Made by a program: the position numbers and the translations under genes
Part shown: one piece after another, positions 1 through 8,448 of the stretch
How positions within the stretch are numbered: the stretch's first letter is position 1
How the letters are laid out: every line of letters begins with the position of its first letter
Notes under the pieces: model-generated
Seen by the model: the letters and a program-made list of their open reading frames with translations, nothing else
What the model was told of the DNA's origin: nothing
Database searches by the model: none
Source of the DNA: Clostridium_AD sp036569345
GTDB taxonomy: Bacteria; Bacillota; Clostridia; Clostridiales; Clostridiaceae
Length of the DNA: 64,000 nucleotides
NCBI RefSeq assembly: GCF_036569345.1
Contig: NZ_DATCQT010000203.1
Coordinates: 1 to 64,000 of the forward strand
Reading direction: 5' to 3'

Positions 1-38
1 AGCCCCGCATTTAGCCAATTATTACTAAATGTGGGGCT
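1..38 (-). terminator. Hairpin, probable terminator of the GGGtGRT operon
   Basis: A 14-bp stem (1-14 pairing with 25-38, one G-T wobble) with a 10-nt loop lies downstream of the leftward GGGtGRT gene. Any T-run on the minus strand would lie left of position 1 and cannot be seen, so the terminator role is inferred from position. Confidence 0.55.
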
Positions 39-80
39 TGTCCGTCATCTATTTTTCCCAAACTTTATTATGAGTTTGTG

Positions 81-134
81 GAACTTTATTATTAGATGGG
101 GAACTTTATTATTAGATGGGGAACTTTATTATTA
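81..134. repeat. 20-bp tandem repeat, about 2.7 copies
   Basis: The unit GAACTTTATTATTAGATGGG is repeated perfectly at 81-100 and 101-120, with a partial third copy at 121-134. A degenerate copy may precede it at 60-73. It sits between the terminator hairpin and the GGGtGRT stop codon, so it would be in the 3' untranslated part of that transcript. Confidence 0.9.
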
Positions 135-150
135 TGGTACAAAATACTTC

Positions 151-1152
151 TTATTTATTCATTGCTTCTTCTACTGCAACCGCAACTGCAACTGAAGCTC
201 CAACCATAGGATTATTTCCCATACCTATAAGTCCCATCATTTCAACATGAGCTGGAACAGAAGACGAACCTGCGAATTGTGCATCTGAATGCATTCTTCC
301 CATTGTATCTGTCATTCCGTATGAAGCAGGACCTGCTCCCATATTGTCTGGGTGAAGAGTTCTACCAGTACCACCACCTGATGCAACTGAGAAGAATTTC
401 TTTCCTTGCTCAATGCATTCTTTTTTATAAGTACCAGCAACTGGATGTTGGAATCTTGTTGGGTTTGTAGAGTTACCTGTAATTGAAACATCTACTCCCT
501 CAGAGTGCATAATTGCAACGCCTTCACGTACATCATCTGCTCCGTAACATCTTACTTTAGATTTTTCTCCATCTGAAAAAGCCGTTTCTTTAACTACTGT
601 TAATTTACTTGTGTAATAATCAAACTTTGTTTGAACATAAGTAAATCCATTAACTCTTGAAATTATATAAGCGGCATCTTTTCCAAGACCGTTTAATATT
701 ACTTTTAATGGTTCTGTTCTTACTATATTAGCGGCTCTTGCAAGGCCAATTGCTCCTTCAGCAGCAGCAAAAGATTCATGTCCAGCTAAAAATGCAAAAC
801 ATTTTGTTTCTTCGCGTAAAAGCATAGCTGCTAAATTACCATGACCAATTCCAACTTTTCTATCATCAGCAACAGAACCTGGTATACAAAATGATTGAAG
901 TCCTTCTCCAATGTATACTGCAGCATCTGCAGCCTTAGTACAACCTTTTTTAATTGCAATAGCTGCTCCAACTGAATATGCCCAACAAGCATTTTCAAAT
1001 GCTATAGGTTGAATTCCTTTAACTATTCCAAAAACATCGATACCTTTATCTTCACAAATTTTTCTTGCATCTTCAAGTGAATTTATTCCGTGTTTCTTTA
1101 ATACGGGTAGTATCTGATTTATTCTTCTTTCATAACTCTCAAATAAAGCCAT
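151..1152 (-). CDS. GGGtGRT family protein
   Basis: 333 residues. The family is named after the motif seen here as GGGTGRT at residues 259-265, in a conserved C-terminal half rich in Gly, Met and Ala. The biochemical role is not established as far as I know. The gene lies 25 bp downstream of a NifU/IscU-like scaffold gene on the same strand, so a role connected with iron-sulfur cluster handling is an inference from context. A strong ribosome binding site (AAAAGGAGG before ATG) supports the start. No signal peptide or membrane segment is visible, so it should be cytoplasmic. Family call is firm; function is unknown. Confidence 0.85.
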   Translation of the reverse strand: MALFESYERRINQILPVLKKHGINSLEDARKICEDKGIDVFGIVKGIQPIAFENACWAYSVGAAIAIKKGCTKAADAAVYIGEGLQSFCIPGSVADDRKVGIGHGNLAAMLLREETKCFAFLAGHESFAAAEGAIGLARAANIVRTEPLKVILNGLGKDAAYIISRVNGFTYVQTKFDYYTSKLTVVKETAFSDGEKSKVRCYGADDVREGVAIMHSEGVDVSITGNSTNPTRFQHPVAGTYKKECIEQGKKFFSVASGGGTGRTLHPDNMGAGPASYGMTDTMGRMHSDAQFAGSSSVPAHVEMMGLIGMGNNPMVGASVAVAVAVEEAMNK

Positions 1153-1177
1153 TTAATTATTCCTCCTTTTTATATTA

Positions 1178-1870
1178 TTATTGTTGTCTTGGGTCGATTA
1201 CTTTTACTGCTTCATCAAATCTACCATAAGTTCCAGTAGCTTTTTTCATAGCTTCGTTAGCATCCATACCCTTTTTAATCATGTCCATCATTTTTCCTAA
1301 TTGAACAAATTTATAACCTATTATTTCACTATTTTTATCAAGTGCTATGTTAGATACATAACCCTCAGCCATTTCTAAGTATCTAGGTCCCTTAGCCAGT
1401 GATCCATACATTGTTCCAACTTGACTTCTAAGGCCTTTTCCTAAATCTTCAAGTCCAGCGCCGATAGGTAGTCCACCTTCTGAGAATGCAGTTTGAGTTC
1501 TTCCGTATACTATTTGAAGGAATAACTCTCTCATAGCTGTATTTATTGCATCACAAACTAAATCTGTATTTAATGCTTCCAAAATAGTTTTTCCTGGAAG
1601 AATTTCTGAAGCCATAGCTGCTGAATGAGTACTACCAGAACATCCTATTACCTCAACTAATGCTTCCTGTATTATTCCTTCTTTTACGTTTAATGTAAGC
1701 TTACAGGCACCTTGCTGTGGAGCACACCATCCAATTCCATGTGTTAAACCTGAGATATCCTTAATTTCTTTACTTTGTACCCATTTTCCTTCTTCAGGAA
1801 TTGGTGCAGAACCATGATTAGGTCCTTTTGCAACACAAATCATTTCTGAAACTTCTGTTGAATAAATCAT
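1178..1870 (-). CDS. Iron-sulfur cluster assembly scaffold-like protein (NifU/IscU-type)
   Basis: 230 residues. Scaffold proteins of this type hold a nascent Fe-S cluster on conserved cysteines. Candidate ligands here are the Cys in GWCAPQQGACK, in IGCSGSTHS and in LVCDA; IGCSGSTHS resembles the conserved Gly-Cys segment of the IscU/NifU N-terminal fold. It is longer than classical IscU (about 130 residues), with a C-terminal extension. It is the first gene of a two-gene unit with the GGGtGRT gene; no cysteine desulfurase gene is adjacent, so it is not a standard isc or suf cluster. The start is backed by GGAAGGAGA upstream. The scaffold activity is inferred from similarity. Confidence 0.7.
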   Translation of the reverse strand: MIYSTEVSEMICVAKGPNHGSAPIPEEGKWVQSKEIKDISGLTHGIGWCAPQQGACKLTLNVKEGIIQEALVEVIGCSGSTHSAAMASEILPGKTILEALNTDLVCDAINTAMRELFLQIVYGRTQTAFSEGGLPIGAGLEDLGKGLRSQVGTMYGSLAKGPRYLEMAEGYVSNIALDKNSEIIGYKFVQLGKMMDMIKKGMDANEAMKKATGTYGRFDEAVKVIDPRQQ

Positions 1871-1921
1871 AATATTATCTCCTTCCTTATGTATATTGTA
1901 ATTTAATAAACTATTTAATTA

Positions 1922-2040
1922 GTGGGAACTAAAAAATCCCACCGGGTCATTAATTGAAATACGCTACAATTCTATTTTAACAAACATATGCCAACTTAAC
2001 AATAGCATTCTAAATACAATTCTATTTAATTTGTCGAAAA
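1922..2040 (-). promoter_or_regulatory. Upstream control region of the Fe-S scaffold gene: promoter, direct repeats, Spo0A-type box, leader hairpin
   Basis: Read on the minus strand, TTGTTA-17-TAAAAT forms a plausible sigma-A promoter. Two copies of TACAATTCTATTT (plus strand 1965-1977 and 2015-2027) lie exactly 50 bp apart around it. A TTTTGTCGAA sequence (2029-2038), matching the 0A-box consensus TGTCGAA, lies just upstream. A 6-bp hairpin (1922-1927 with 1937-1942) would form in the leader. Each piece is visible; control by Spo0A is an inference. Confidence 0.4.
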
Positions 2041-2071
2041 AGCACTTTCGAGGTCTAGTTTTACTAATATA

Positions 2072-3238
2072 TTAAACTGATTCTAAACTTTTAGCAAACT
2101 CTTTTTTTATTTTAGAAAGCAATTCGCGCTCTGTAATAACGTCATATCCAGTACAGGCAAGTGCCATAACTCCTGTAATTAAAGCATCATGAGCCTGCTT
2201 GGTAATTGTTGCTTTGGCCATTTCTTCTGTATGTAAGTTAAGTTTTGGATTGCCTATTCCAAGTAGTGGATGTATGGACGGTACAATATAACTTACATTT
2301 CCCATGTCTAATGATCCAATGTTCTCAGATGGATTAATATCTGTAATGCCCAGCAACCTCATATTTTTATTAAAAGAATCAGATAAATTTTTGTTTGTAT
2401 TCATATCATCAAAGGGAGGTTCATATAAACTAACTTCCAGAGTTGCTCCCGTCATCATTGCTGCTCCATTCGCTATGTTTTTAACCTTTTGAATTATTTC
2501 CTTCAAATTATTTTTTTTCGAGGCTCTTATATAAAATTTTGCAACAGCCTTGTCTGGTACTATGTTAGCCGCTTTACCGCCCTCGCTGATAATTCCATGT
2601 ATCCTAACATCTGACGTAACATGTTGTCTTAAAGCATTTATACCATTGAACATTAATATAACTGCGTCCAGTGCATTAATTCCATTTTCCGGTGAGCTTG
2701 ATGCATGGCTTGATTTTCCTGTAAAATCAAACTTCAAAGCTTCCATTGCCAATGATGGACCACTCTCACAATTTTTCCCATATGGGTGCATCATCATAGC
2801 AACATCAACATTGTCAAAGACTCCTTGCTCAGCCATATCAATTTTTGCACCACATGTTTCCTCAGCGGGAGTACCATAAACCTCTATTGTTCCACCCACT
2901 TCTCCTATTACTTTACTTAAAGCTATTGCTGCGCCAACACTTATCGTACCTATCATATCATGTCCACATCCATGCCCTATTCCTGGCAATGCATCATATT
3001 CACACAAAAATGCAATGGTAGGCCCTTCTAAATTACTTTTATATACTGCTTTAAATGCAGTTTCTCTATTAGCTATACCAATTTTAACTTTGAAAGCATG
3101 TTCTGATAATAAAGATGTTAATTTTTCCACAGCTTTAAATTCCTCATCACCTAATTCTGGGTTATAAAAAATATAATCATTTATTTCCCATAGTCTTTCT
3201 TTTATTTTTTCAACTTGTTCAATAATTTGATTTTTCAT
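2072..3238 (-). CDS. M20 family amidohydrolase / metallopeptidase
   Basis: 388 residues, normal size for M20D-type hydrolases, which cleave amide bonds of N-acylated amino acids or dipeptides with a di-metal centre. Metal-binding segments are visible: GHGCGHD near residue 90 (Cys and His ligands), the EE pair in PAEETCGAK (catalytic Glu and ligand), and MMHPYG. The central SSHASSSPENGINALDA segment marks the dimerisation domain. The overall pattern is closest to the PM20D2/AbgB-like branch. It is a single gene with its own ribosome binding site (AAAGGGG). The substrate cannot be read from sequence. The window also has dapA, dapB and dapH, but this protein does not look like the N-acetyl-diaminopimelate deacetylase of that pathway. 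Confidence 0.8.
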   Translation of the reverse strand: MKNQIIEQVEKIKERLWEINDYIFYNPELGDEEFKAVEKLTSLLSEHAFKVKIGIANRETAFKAVYKSNLEGPTIAFLCEYDALPGIGHGCGHDMIGTISVGAAIALSKVIGEVGGTIEVYGTPAEETCGAKIDMAEQGVFDNVDVAMMMHPYGKNCESGPSLAMEALKFDFTGKSSHASSSPENGINALDAVILMFNGINALRQHVTSDVRIHGIISEGGKAANIVPDKAVAKFYIRASKKNNLKEIIQKVKNIANGAAMMTGATLEVSLYEPPFDDMNTNKNLSDSFNKNMRLLGITDINPSENIGSLDMGNVSYIVPSIHPLLGIGNPKLNLHTEEMAKATITKQAHDALITGVMALACTGYDVITERELLSKIKKEFAKSLESV

Positions 3239-3464
3239 TTTGTTATACCCCTTTCTAACTTATATCCATAAATTTAACAGTATATTATAGATAATTTTTA
3301 TTACAGTTATTATAGGTTAATGGTGTTTCCAAGTCAATAACTAAGTTCCATAAAGGCATTTTAAATGTTTTGAGTATATCATTACATATCTTTATTTTTT
3401 TGTTATACTATTCTAGAAGTTGCGCAAACTAAATTCAGAATAAATTTACAAGGAGATTAATATA

Positions 3465-4109
3465 ATGAAAGATTTTGCATTTATATCTGATTTTGATGGA
3501 ACTCTTACAAAAAAAGATTTCTATAAAATGTTATCAGATACATACTATAAAAAAGAACTTGAGCCCATATTTAAATCTTGGAAAAATGGTGAAATGAAGG
3601 ATAGAGAATATTTAAACTATGTTTTTAATAATGTACACAGAAATGAAGTCGAACTTCACGAAGATATTTTAAATATCGCCTTTGACCCAGCCGCTAAAGC
3701 TTTCATTGAGCGAGTCAAAGCTGCTGGTGGTGACTTTATTGTTATTAGTGCTGGAACAAATTATTACATAGATAAGGTATTAGAGAAAAATAATATTGAA
3801 GGCGTGGATGTTTATTCTAATAAATCTATTTTTAAAGATAATGGTATTCACTTTGATTTAGATGAACAAGGTGAATTTTATTCGGACCTATATGGCATCG
3901 ATAAATTAATTGTACTTCAAAAGCTAAAAGCTAACTACAAGAAAGTCTTTTATGCTGGTGATAGTACCCCCGATCTTAAACCTGCATTAGAATCAGATGT
4001 AGTTTTTGCTAAAGGAAAGTTAGTAAATCTTTTAAAAAAAGAAAAAAAAGAATTTATTGAGTTTGAAAACTTTTCAGAAATTTGGGATAAGCTAAAAATA
4101 TACTTATAA
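3465..4109 (+). CDS. HAD-superfamily phosphatase, MtnX/SerB-like
   Basis: 214 residues. HAD motif I is FDGTLT, preceded by Asp, at residues 10-15; motif II is VISAGTN near 92-98; motif IV is YAGDSTPD near 165, so the nucleophile and Mg2+ ligands are all present. The helical cap between motifs I and II (residues 20-85) is the HAD-IB type seen in phosphoserine phosphatases and in MtnX of methionine salvage. No other salvage gene is nearby, so the substrate is open. The start follows CAAGGAGA. It converges with the nfo gene, with a strong hairpin between them. Confidence 0.75.
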   Translation: MKDFAFISDFDGTLTKKDFYKMLSDTYYKKELEPIFKSWKNGEMKDREYLNYVFNNVHRNEVELHEDILNIAFDPAAKAFIERVKAAGGDFIVISAGTNYYIDKVLEKNNIEGVDVYSNKSIFKDNGIHFDLDEQGEFYSDLYGIDKLIVLQKLKANYKKVFYAGDSTPDLKPALESDVVFAKGKLVNLLKKEKKEFIEFENFSEIWDKLKIYL

Positions 4110-4124
4110 TGGCTCAAAAATATA

Positions 4125-4163
4125 ATAGTAAATCAAACTTAAATACTAAAGTTGATTTACTAT
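4125..4163. terminator. Hairpin between convergent genes
   Basis: ATAGTAAATCAAACTT (4125-4140) pairs with AAGTTGATTTACTAT (4149-4163) with one bulged base. It lies between the converging phosphatase and endonuclease IV genes and could serve both strands, though neither side has a long T-run. Confidence 0.55.
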
Positions 4164-4200
4164 AATTATATATGAAATAATATATTTAGCTCCTACTGTG

Positions 4201-5034
4201 TTATTCTAGGTATACCCCTCTTAATATCTTAATTTCCTCAGCATGACCAGCTAATTCATTTGGAGTTTCAAGGTAGAATGGTAAGTGACGTAGTTTTGGG
4301 TGATTAATAATTCTAGTAATAGCTTGGAGCCCAATAGAGCCTTCGCCTATTGTTTCATGGCGATCTTTATGACTTTCAAATGGATTTTTACTATCATTTA
4401 AATGAATTGCATAAAGCTTATCAAGACCAATAATTCTATCAAATTCATCTATTACTCCATCTAAATCATTAACTATATCATAACCAGCATCATATACGTG
4501 ACAAGTATCAAGACATACACCCATTTTACCTGAAAGAGTAACTCCATCAAGAATTTGTTTTAATTCTTCAAATGTCCTGCCGACTTCTGTCCCCTTCCCT
4601 GACATTGTTTCAAGAAGTACTGTGGTAGTTTGTTCTGGTTTTAGTATATTGTTAAGCATATTTATAATATATTCTATACCTACATCTGTGCCTTGTTTTA
4701 CATGACTACCCGGATGGAAGTTATAAAAACTATTTGGGAAAAATTCCATTCTAAGTAGATCATCTTTCATAATCATAACTGCGAATTCTCTTGTTTTTTC
4801 ATCAGCAGAACAAGCATTTAGTGTGTATGGCGCATGTGCTAGGATTGTCGCAAACTTGTTTTCTTTTAATATTTCTAGTAATGCTTCTACATCCCTTGGA
4901 TCAATTTCTTTCGCTTTACTACCTCTAGGATTCCGAGTAAAAAACTGAAATGTATTTGCTCCTATGCTAAGGGCATCAAGGCCCATAGCTTTATATCCTT
5001 TTGATACTGATAAATGGCAACCTATATTTAACAT
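4201..5034 (-). CDS. nfo: Endonuclease IV (AP endonuclease)
   Basis: 277 residues, typical for Nfo. The enzyme cleaves DNA 5' of abasic sites during base excision repair and uses three zinc ions. Recognisable segments are HLSVSKGY at the start, ILAHAPYTLN, FHPGSH, LLETMSGKGTEVG, CLDTCHVYDAGYD and HLNDSKNPFESHKDRHE, which carry the metal-binding His, Glu and Asp residues of the family. ATG is preceded by TTGGAGGA. It is apparently transcribed alone. Confidence 0.93.
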   Translation of the reverse strand: MLNIGCHLSVSKGYKAMGLDALSIGANTFQFFTRNPRGSKAKEIDPRDVEALLEILKENKFATILAHAPYTLNACSADEKTREFAVMIMKDDLLRMEFFPNSFYNFHPGSHVKQGTDVGIEYIINMLNNILKPEQTTTVLLETMSGKGTEVGRTFEELKQILDGVTLSGKMGVCLDTCHVYDAGYDIVNDLDGVIDEFDRIIGLDKLYAIHLNDSKNPFESHKDRHETIGEGSIGLQAITRIINHPKLRHLPFYLETPNELAGHAEEIKILRGVYLE

Positions 5035-5136
5035 AATTGTTCCTCCAATAAAAAATTATATTTTTATTCTAGTATATCCCATACTTATACATTATATAAA
5101 AAAGGGGATATAGTTTACTCCCTGCAGTTAATAATG

Positions 5137-5176
5137 TAAAAGAGCTTCGATAAGATTTAAATTTATCAAAGCCCTT
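5137..5176 (-). terminator. Terminator of the M24 peptidase gene
   Basis: On the minus strand an imperfect stem (5163-5175 with 5141-5153) is followed by CTTTTACATT. It lies about 45 bp downstream of the leftward M24 gene. Confidence 0.5.
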
Positions 5177-5220
5177 CTATTTACTTATGAGACACCCACT
5201 TTATTTAAAAGATACTTAAT

Positions 5221-6297
5221 CTATCCTACAATAATTAGGTCTTTTGTATAATAATTTAATATCTCACAACCATCTTTTGTAACTATTACTAAATCTTCAA
5301 TTCGAACTCCTACGTCACCTGGAATGTAAATACCTGGTTCTATGGAGAAAATTTGTCCCACTTGAACTTTGTCAGTATTAGCAGCTGAAACATCACCGAA
5401 ATCATGAACTTCTATTCCTATTGAATGCCCTAATCTATGAGTAAAATATTTTCCATAACCCTTTTGCGTAATATAGTCTCTAGCTGCAGCATCGATATCG
5501 CAAAATCTAACTCCAGCTTTAACTTTCTCAATTCCTCTTTTATTTGCTTCTTTAACTATTTCATAAACTTCTCTACTGTGTTCTGATACTGTTTTATAGA
5601 AAACAGTTCTAGTCATATCTGAGCAGTATGAATTCATTTTGCATCCGATATCAATAACTATGCTGTCTCCTTCTTTAACTGTTGATTCATTCATTTCATG
5701 ATGAGGGTCAGCAGCATTTGCACCATAACCTATAATTGGATCAAATGAATGCCCTTCTGCGCCCACTTCTTCCCATATATCTCCCAGTAACTTTCCCATT
5801 TTCTTTTCAGAATGTTTTTCTGGAATAAGTTTTATCATTTTATCCATAGCAACATCATTTAATTTTGATGCTATTCTCATTAAATCTTTTTCTACTTCGT
5901 CCTTACACATTCGTACTCGATCAAGAATTTCAGACCCATTAACAAATGAACTGCCGCCATTTAGTTGCATTAGTTTTATTAAGAAATGTGCTGGCCAATT
6001 TTTGTCAATTCCAATTGGTTTGTCTTTTTCAACGTTTCTTGCAACAATTTCTATGGGACTCTGAGTATCGCTAAACCATATCTTTTCTACCCCTAAGTCT
6101 TCACTTACAGGGAATAACTCATTAATAAATATTTTGTTGTGTCCATTTAAGTTAATATAGAGTACAAGCATTCTCTCTCCAGATAAAATCCATTTTCCCG
6201 TAAGATAGTATATAGCTGCTGGATCAGAAACTATCATCTGAGGTATTTTCATATCTTCCATAATCTCTAGAACTTTACTTAGTCTTTCTTCCAACAT
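5221..6297 (-). CDS. M24 family Xaa-Pro aminopeptidase (proline dipeptidase-like)
   Basis: 358 residues, the usual size for PepQ/PepP-like enzymes with an N-terminal creatinase-type domain (about 1-130) and a C-terminal pita-bread catalytic domain. The five metal ligands can be placed: Asp in VIDIG, Asp in CSDMTRT, His in HRLGHSIG, Glu in SIEPGIY and Glu in VRIEDLV. Such enzymes release the residue before proline from peptides in the cytoplasm. The start follows AGGAGGGG. It stands alone, with a hairpin downstream. Specificity (dipeptidase or aminopeptidase) cannot be fixed by reading. Confidence 0.85.
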   Translation of the reverse strand: MLEERLSKVLEIMEDMKIPQMIVSDPAAIYYLTGKWILSGERMLVLYINLNGHNKIFINELFPVSEDLGVEKIWFSDTQSPIEIVARNVEKDKPIGIDKNWPAHFLIKLMQLNGGSSFVNGSEILDRVRMCKDEVEKDLMRIASKLNDVAMDKMIKLIPEKHSEKKMGKLLGDIWEEVGAEGHSFDPIIGYGANAADPHHEMNESTVKEGDSIVIDIGCKMNSYCSDMTRTVFYKTVSEHSREVYEIVKEANKRGIEKVKAGVRFCDIDAAARDYITQKGYGKYFTHRLGHSIGIEVHDFGDVSAANTDKVQVGQIFSIEPGIYIPGDVGVRIEDLVIVTKDGCEILNYYTKDLIIVG

Positions 6298-6496
6298 TAA
6301 AAATCCCCTCCTAAAATATTTTGATTCTCTGCATTTGGCAGGGAACTGTTACTACCTTCAATCTATCATAAAATTTTATCAATGTACATGCTTTTTTAGT
6401 TATTACATTATTCTTTCAGTCTTCTTTCTATTTTAAATGTTAAATTAATATTCTTTACTTTGAATAACTTCATAGAAAACTAATTTTTTCCTAAAA

Positions 6497-6516
6497 TAAA
6501 AAAGGCCATAAGCCTT
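6497..6516 (-). terminator. Short hairpin-T terminator of the DUF6465 gene
   Basis: On the minus strand AAGGC-TTATG-GCCTT (6516-6502) is followed by a T-run. It lies 40 bp after the stop codon of the leftward gene. Confidence 0.6.
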
Positions 6517-6555
6517 CTCTACTTTTAGTTAAATCATCTCCTGCGGAGCTACATA

Positions 6556-6978
6556 TTAAGATAATTTAATGTCTAATTTAATATCTCCATTTACCATACA
6601 ATAGGCTGTATCTTCTTCAACTTTTATATAAATATCTAATGTTTTAAGGTCTGAAATTTTATGAGATTTTGTCCATTCTTCATGGACTTTTTCTAGTATT
6701 GTTTCTTTAGAAATCTCTTTTCCTTGATATTGCACATAAAAACCAACATTGATTTTCTTAGCTATTGTTTTCTTAGCTGTAGTTCTCTTAGCTACCGTTT
6801 TTTTTGCAGCAGTAGTTGCCCTTGCAGCTTTTGATTTAACATTTTTAGCAATATCCTTTACCGCATTAATAGTCTTATCAACATTTTCTTTTGTAGCATC
6901 AGACACTATTGTTATTGCCTCTTCTGTATCCACATTCATAGCTTCTTTATCAGAAGTCAAAACATTATTTTCTTCCAT
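6556..6978 (-). CDS. DUF6465 family protein, Lys/Ala-rich linker plus small folded domain
   Basis: 140 residues with two parts. Residues 1-75 are acidic and then Lys/Ala/Thr-rich, with repeats of the type KKTVAKRTTAKKTIAKK reminiscent of histone H1-like or DNA-binding tails. Residues 76-140 form a compact domain beginning NVGFYVQYQGKEIS. The domain occurs in clostridial proteins of unknown function called DUF6465. The basic tail suggests nucleic acid or polyanion binding, which is only an inference. Start supported by a GGGGGTAAATGAT spacer before ATG. A single gene between terminators. Confidence 0.65.
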   Translation of the reverse strand: MEENNVLTSDKEAMNVDTEEAITIVSDATKENVDKTINAVKDIAKNVKSKAARATTAAKKTVAKRTTAKKTIAKKINVGFYVQYQGKEISKETILEKVHEEWTKSHKISDLKTLDIYIKVEEDTAYCMVNGDIKLDIKLS

Positions 6979-7230
6979 ATCATTTACCCCCGTTTATATT
7001 TTTTTTATGTTTCCTATTATACTATATATTTTTTAAAAAATCCTTTTTTACATAATTTTTTAACAAGAATTAGGTCAAAGTATAGGCTATAACTAGAATT
7101 TAATATTCGTTTTGTAATTATTTATCTTATCATAACATAAAATTTAATATATTACTATATTTTGTTAACAAATACATAATTATACTTTTCTTGTTGATAT
7201 AGATCTATTTTTTCTTTAAATATTCACATA
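6979..7230. other. AT-rich intergenic stretch upstream of DUF6465
   Basis: About 250 bp of very AT-rich DNA. It must hold the DUF6465 promoter (a TATAAT-like block, read leftward, lies near 7015-7025). I see no gene, repeat or structured RNA in it. Confidence 0.4.
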
Positions 7231-7267
7231 AAAAAAATAAGAATACCAAATTGGCACCCTTATTTTT
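7231..7267 (-). terminator. Terminator of the lipoprotein gene
   Basis: AAAAATAAG (7233-7241) pairs with CTTATTTTT (7259-7267) and the loop contains the palindrome CCAAATTGG. On the minus strand the stem runs into T residues. It lies about 60 bp downstream of the leftward lipoprotein gene. Confidence 0.6.
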
Positions 7268-7328
7268 CGTATTTTCTATTAACAGTAAATATAACTGTAA
7301 TTAACTAAGAGATAATAGTTTATTGAGC

Positions 7329-8108
7329 CTATTTTAATTTAAAACCCTTAACTAATTGATCATATTTAGTTTCCATGTTGTCTTTTCCAGCTACTTCTAA
7401 TTTAAATCCTGTACCTGCAAGTTTTTTAACATCTAGCCCAGCTTTAATTAGTGGTTCTGCCTTAAGTACAAATTCCATATCTTCATCGGTTTTCCCCAAA
7501 GTCTGTGCCCAATGTACTGAATTGCCGTCTCCAACCATTAGCATAAAGTGTTTTTCTTCTTTATTTTCAGTGAGTATCATTGGTGATTGATTTATAAGTT
7601 TTTGAAGTGCCTCTTCTGAACCATTTGTAACTTCCTTTTTATCACTTATATTAGCAGTTTTAATTATGCGATTAGGTAAATCCATGCCATCCAATTTTTC
7701 TGCTGGTGCATATAACCACTCATTTTTGTCTAATTTGGTTACATCTAGTCCTGCTTTAACAAGTGGGTCTGCAAGCATTACCATGGCTAAATCTGCTTTA
7801 TTTGCTGACGTGTCACTGGTCCACTCAAACTTTTCTCCACTTGGAAGCTTAAATCCCCAATGCTTCATTTCCTTATGAAAACCTTTATTAGCTGGATATG
7901 CCTTAACAATCGCATTAAATGCTTTAAGACCATTGACTACATCCATATTTTCTGCTGGTGTTTTTGTTCCTTTTGCTGCCATATTTCCTGCTGGTGCTTT
8001 AGTTGCTGTTGGTGTTTTAGTTCCTGTTGCTGCTTTGCTACATCCCGCTACTGATAACACTATTACAGAAGAAAGAAGTATAGCTAATAATTTTTTAGTA
8101 TTTTTCAT
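7329..8108 (-). CDS. Lipoprotein with two related C-terminal domains
   Basis: 259 residues. Residues 1-22 are a lipoprotein signal peptide ending in the lipobox LSVAGC, so Cys23 should be lipidated and the protein anchored outside the membrane. A low-complexity Thr/Pro/Ala linker (about 24-55, repeated KTPTATKAPAGN-like blocks) follows. Two similar domains come next, about 58-150 and 163-259; the clearest match is ADPLVKAGLDVTKL (113-126) against AEPLIKAGLDVKKL (217-230). I do not recognise the family. Start is supported by AGGAGTTGT. Transcribed alone; terminator downstream. The function is unknown; a surface-binding role is only suggested by architecture. Confidence 0.75.
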   Translation of the reverse strand: MKNTKKLLAILLSSVIVLSVAGCSKAATGTKTPTATKAPAGNMAAKGTKTPAENMDVVNGLKAFNAIVKAYPANKGFHKEMKHWGFKLPSGEKFEWTSDTSANKADLAMVMLADPLVKAGLDVTKLDKNEWLYAPAEKLDGMDLPNRIIKTANISDKKEVTNGSEEALQKLINQSPMILTENKEEKHFMLMVGDGNSVHWAQTLGKTDEDMEFVLKAEPLIKAGLDVKKLAGTGFKLEVAGKDNMETKYDQLVKGFKLK

Positions 8109-8448
8109 ATAATTACAACTCCTAAAATATATTTGTTCGTCTATAAGTATAGGATACCCAATTCTTATGTAGATAATATGAAGAAATATGATAATTCAAA
8201 AGTTTTTTTAAATTACTACCACTATTTTACATTCACATTTAATATAATACGGAATATATTATATTACACCTACAACCTCCTTAATTTAATGATTTTTTTA
8301 AAAAAGTCCATAACTTATTTGTGTTGGTATTAATACCAAAGCAAATTCAATACTTAAGTTTAAGGATAAAATTTCTTCTTAAAGTAGCTAGTTAAATTAC
8401 TTTAGTTGATTTTTAAACTTTTACTTATCAAATAAGGAGGTTATTTAT
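8109..8448. other. Divergent promoter region without a gene
   Basis: 340 bp between two divergently transcribed genes. An open frame at 8133-8333 (+) lacks a ribosome binding site and has low-complexity AT-driven composition, so I do not call it. A leftward GGAGG near 8276 is followed at once by stop codons. Promoters for both flanking genes presumably lie here but none stands out. Confidence 0.4.

Noticed and set aside
1920..1950. GGTGGGA-like sequence ahead of the Fe-S scaffold gene, thought of as a T-box
   Set aside because: It lacks the GGGTGGNACCGCG core, stem I features and a terminator; only a small hairpin remains.
2072..3238. M20 hydrolase as the missing N-acetyl-diaminopimelate deacetylase
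   Set aside because: It is 35 kb from the dap genes and resembles the PM20D2/AbgB branch more than DapL.
6749..7036. Hydrophobic 95-residue frame opposite DUF6465
   Set aside because: Antisense image of the Lys/Ala-rich linker; no ribosome binding site.
8133..8333. 66-residue open frame upstream of the Cys-rich gene
   Set aside because: No ribosome binding site, Tyr/Asn/Ile composition driven by AT-rich DNA, and located in a divergent promoter region.
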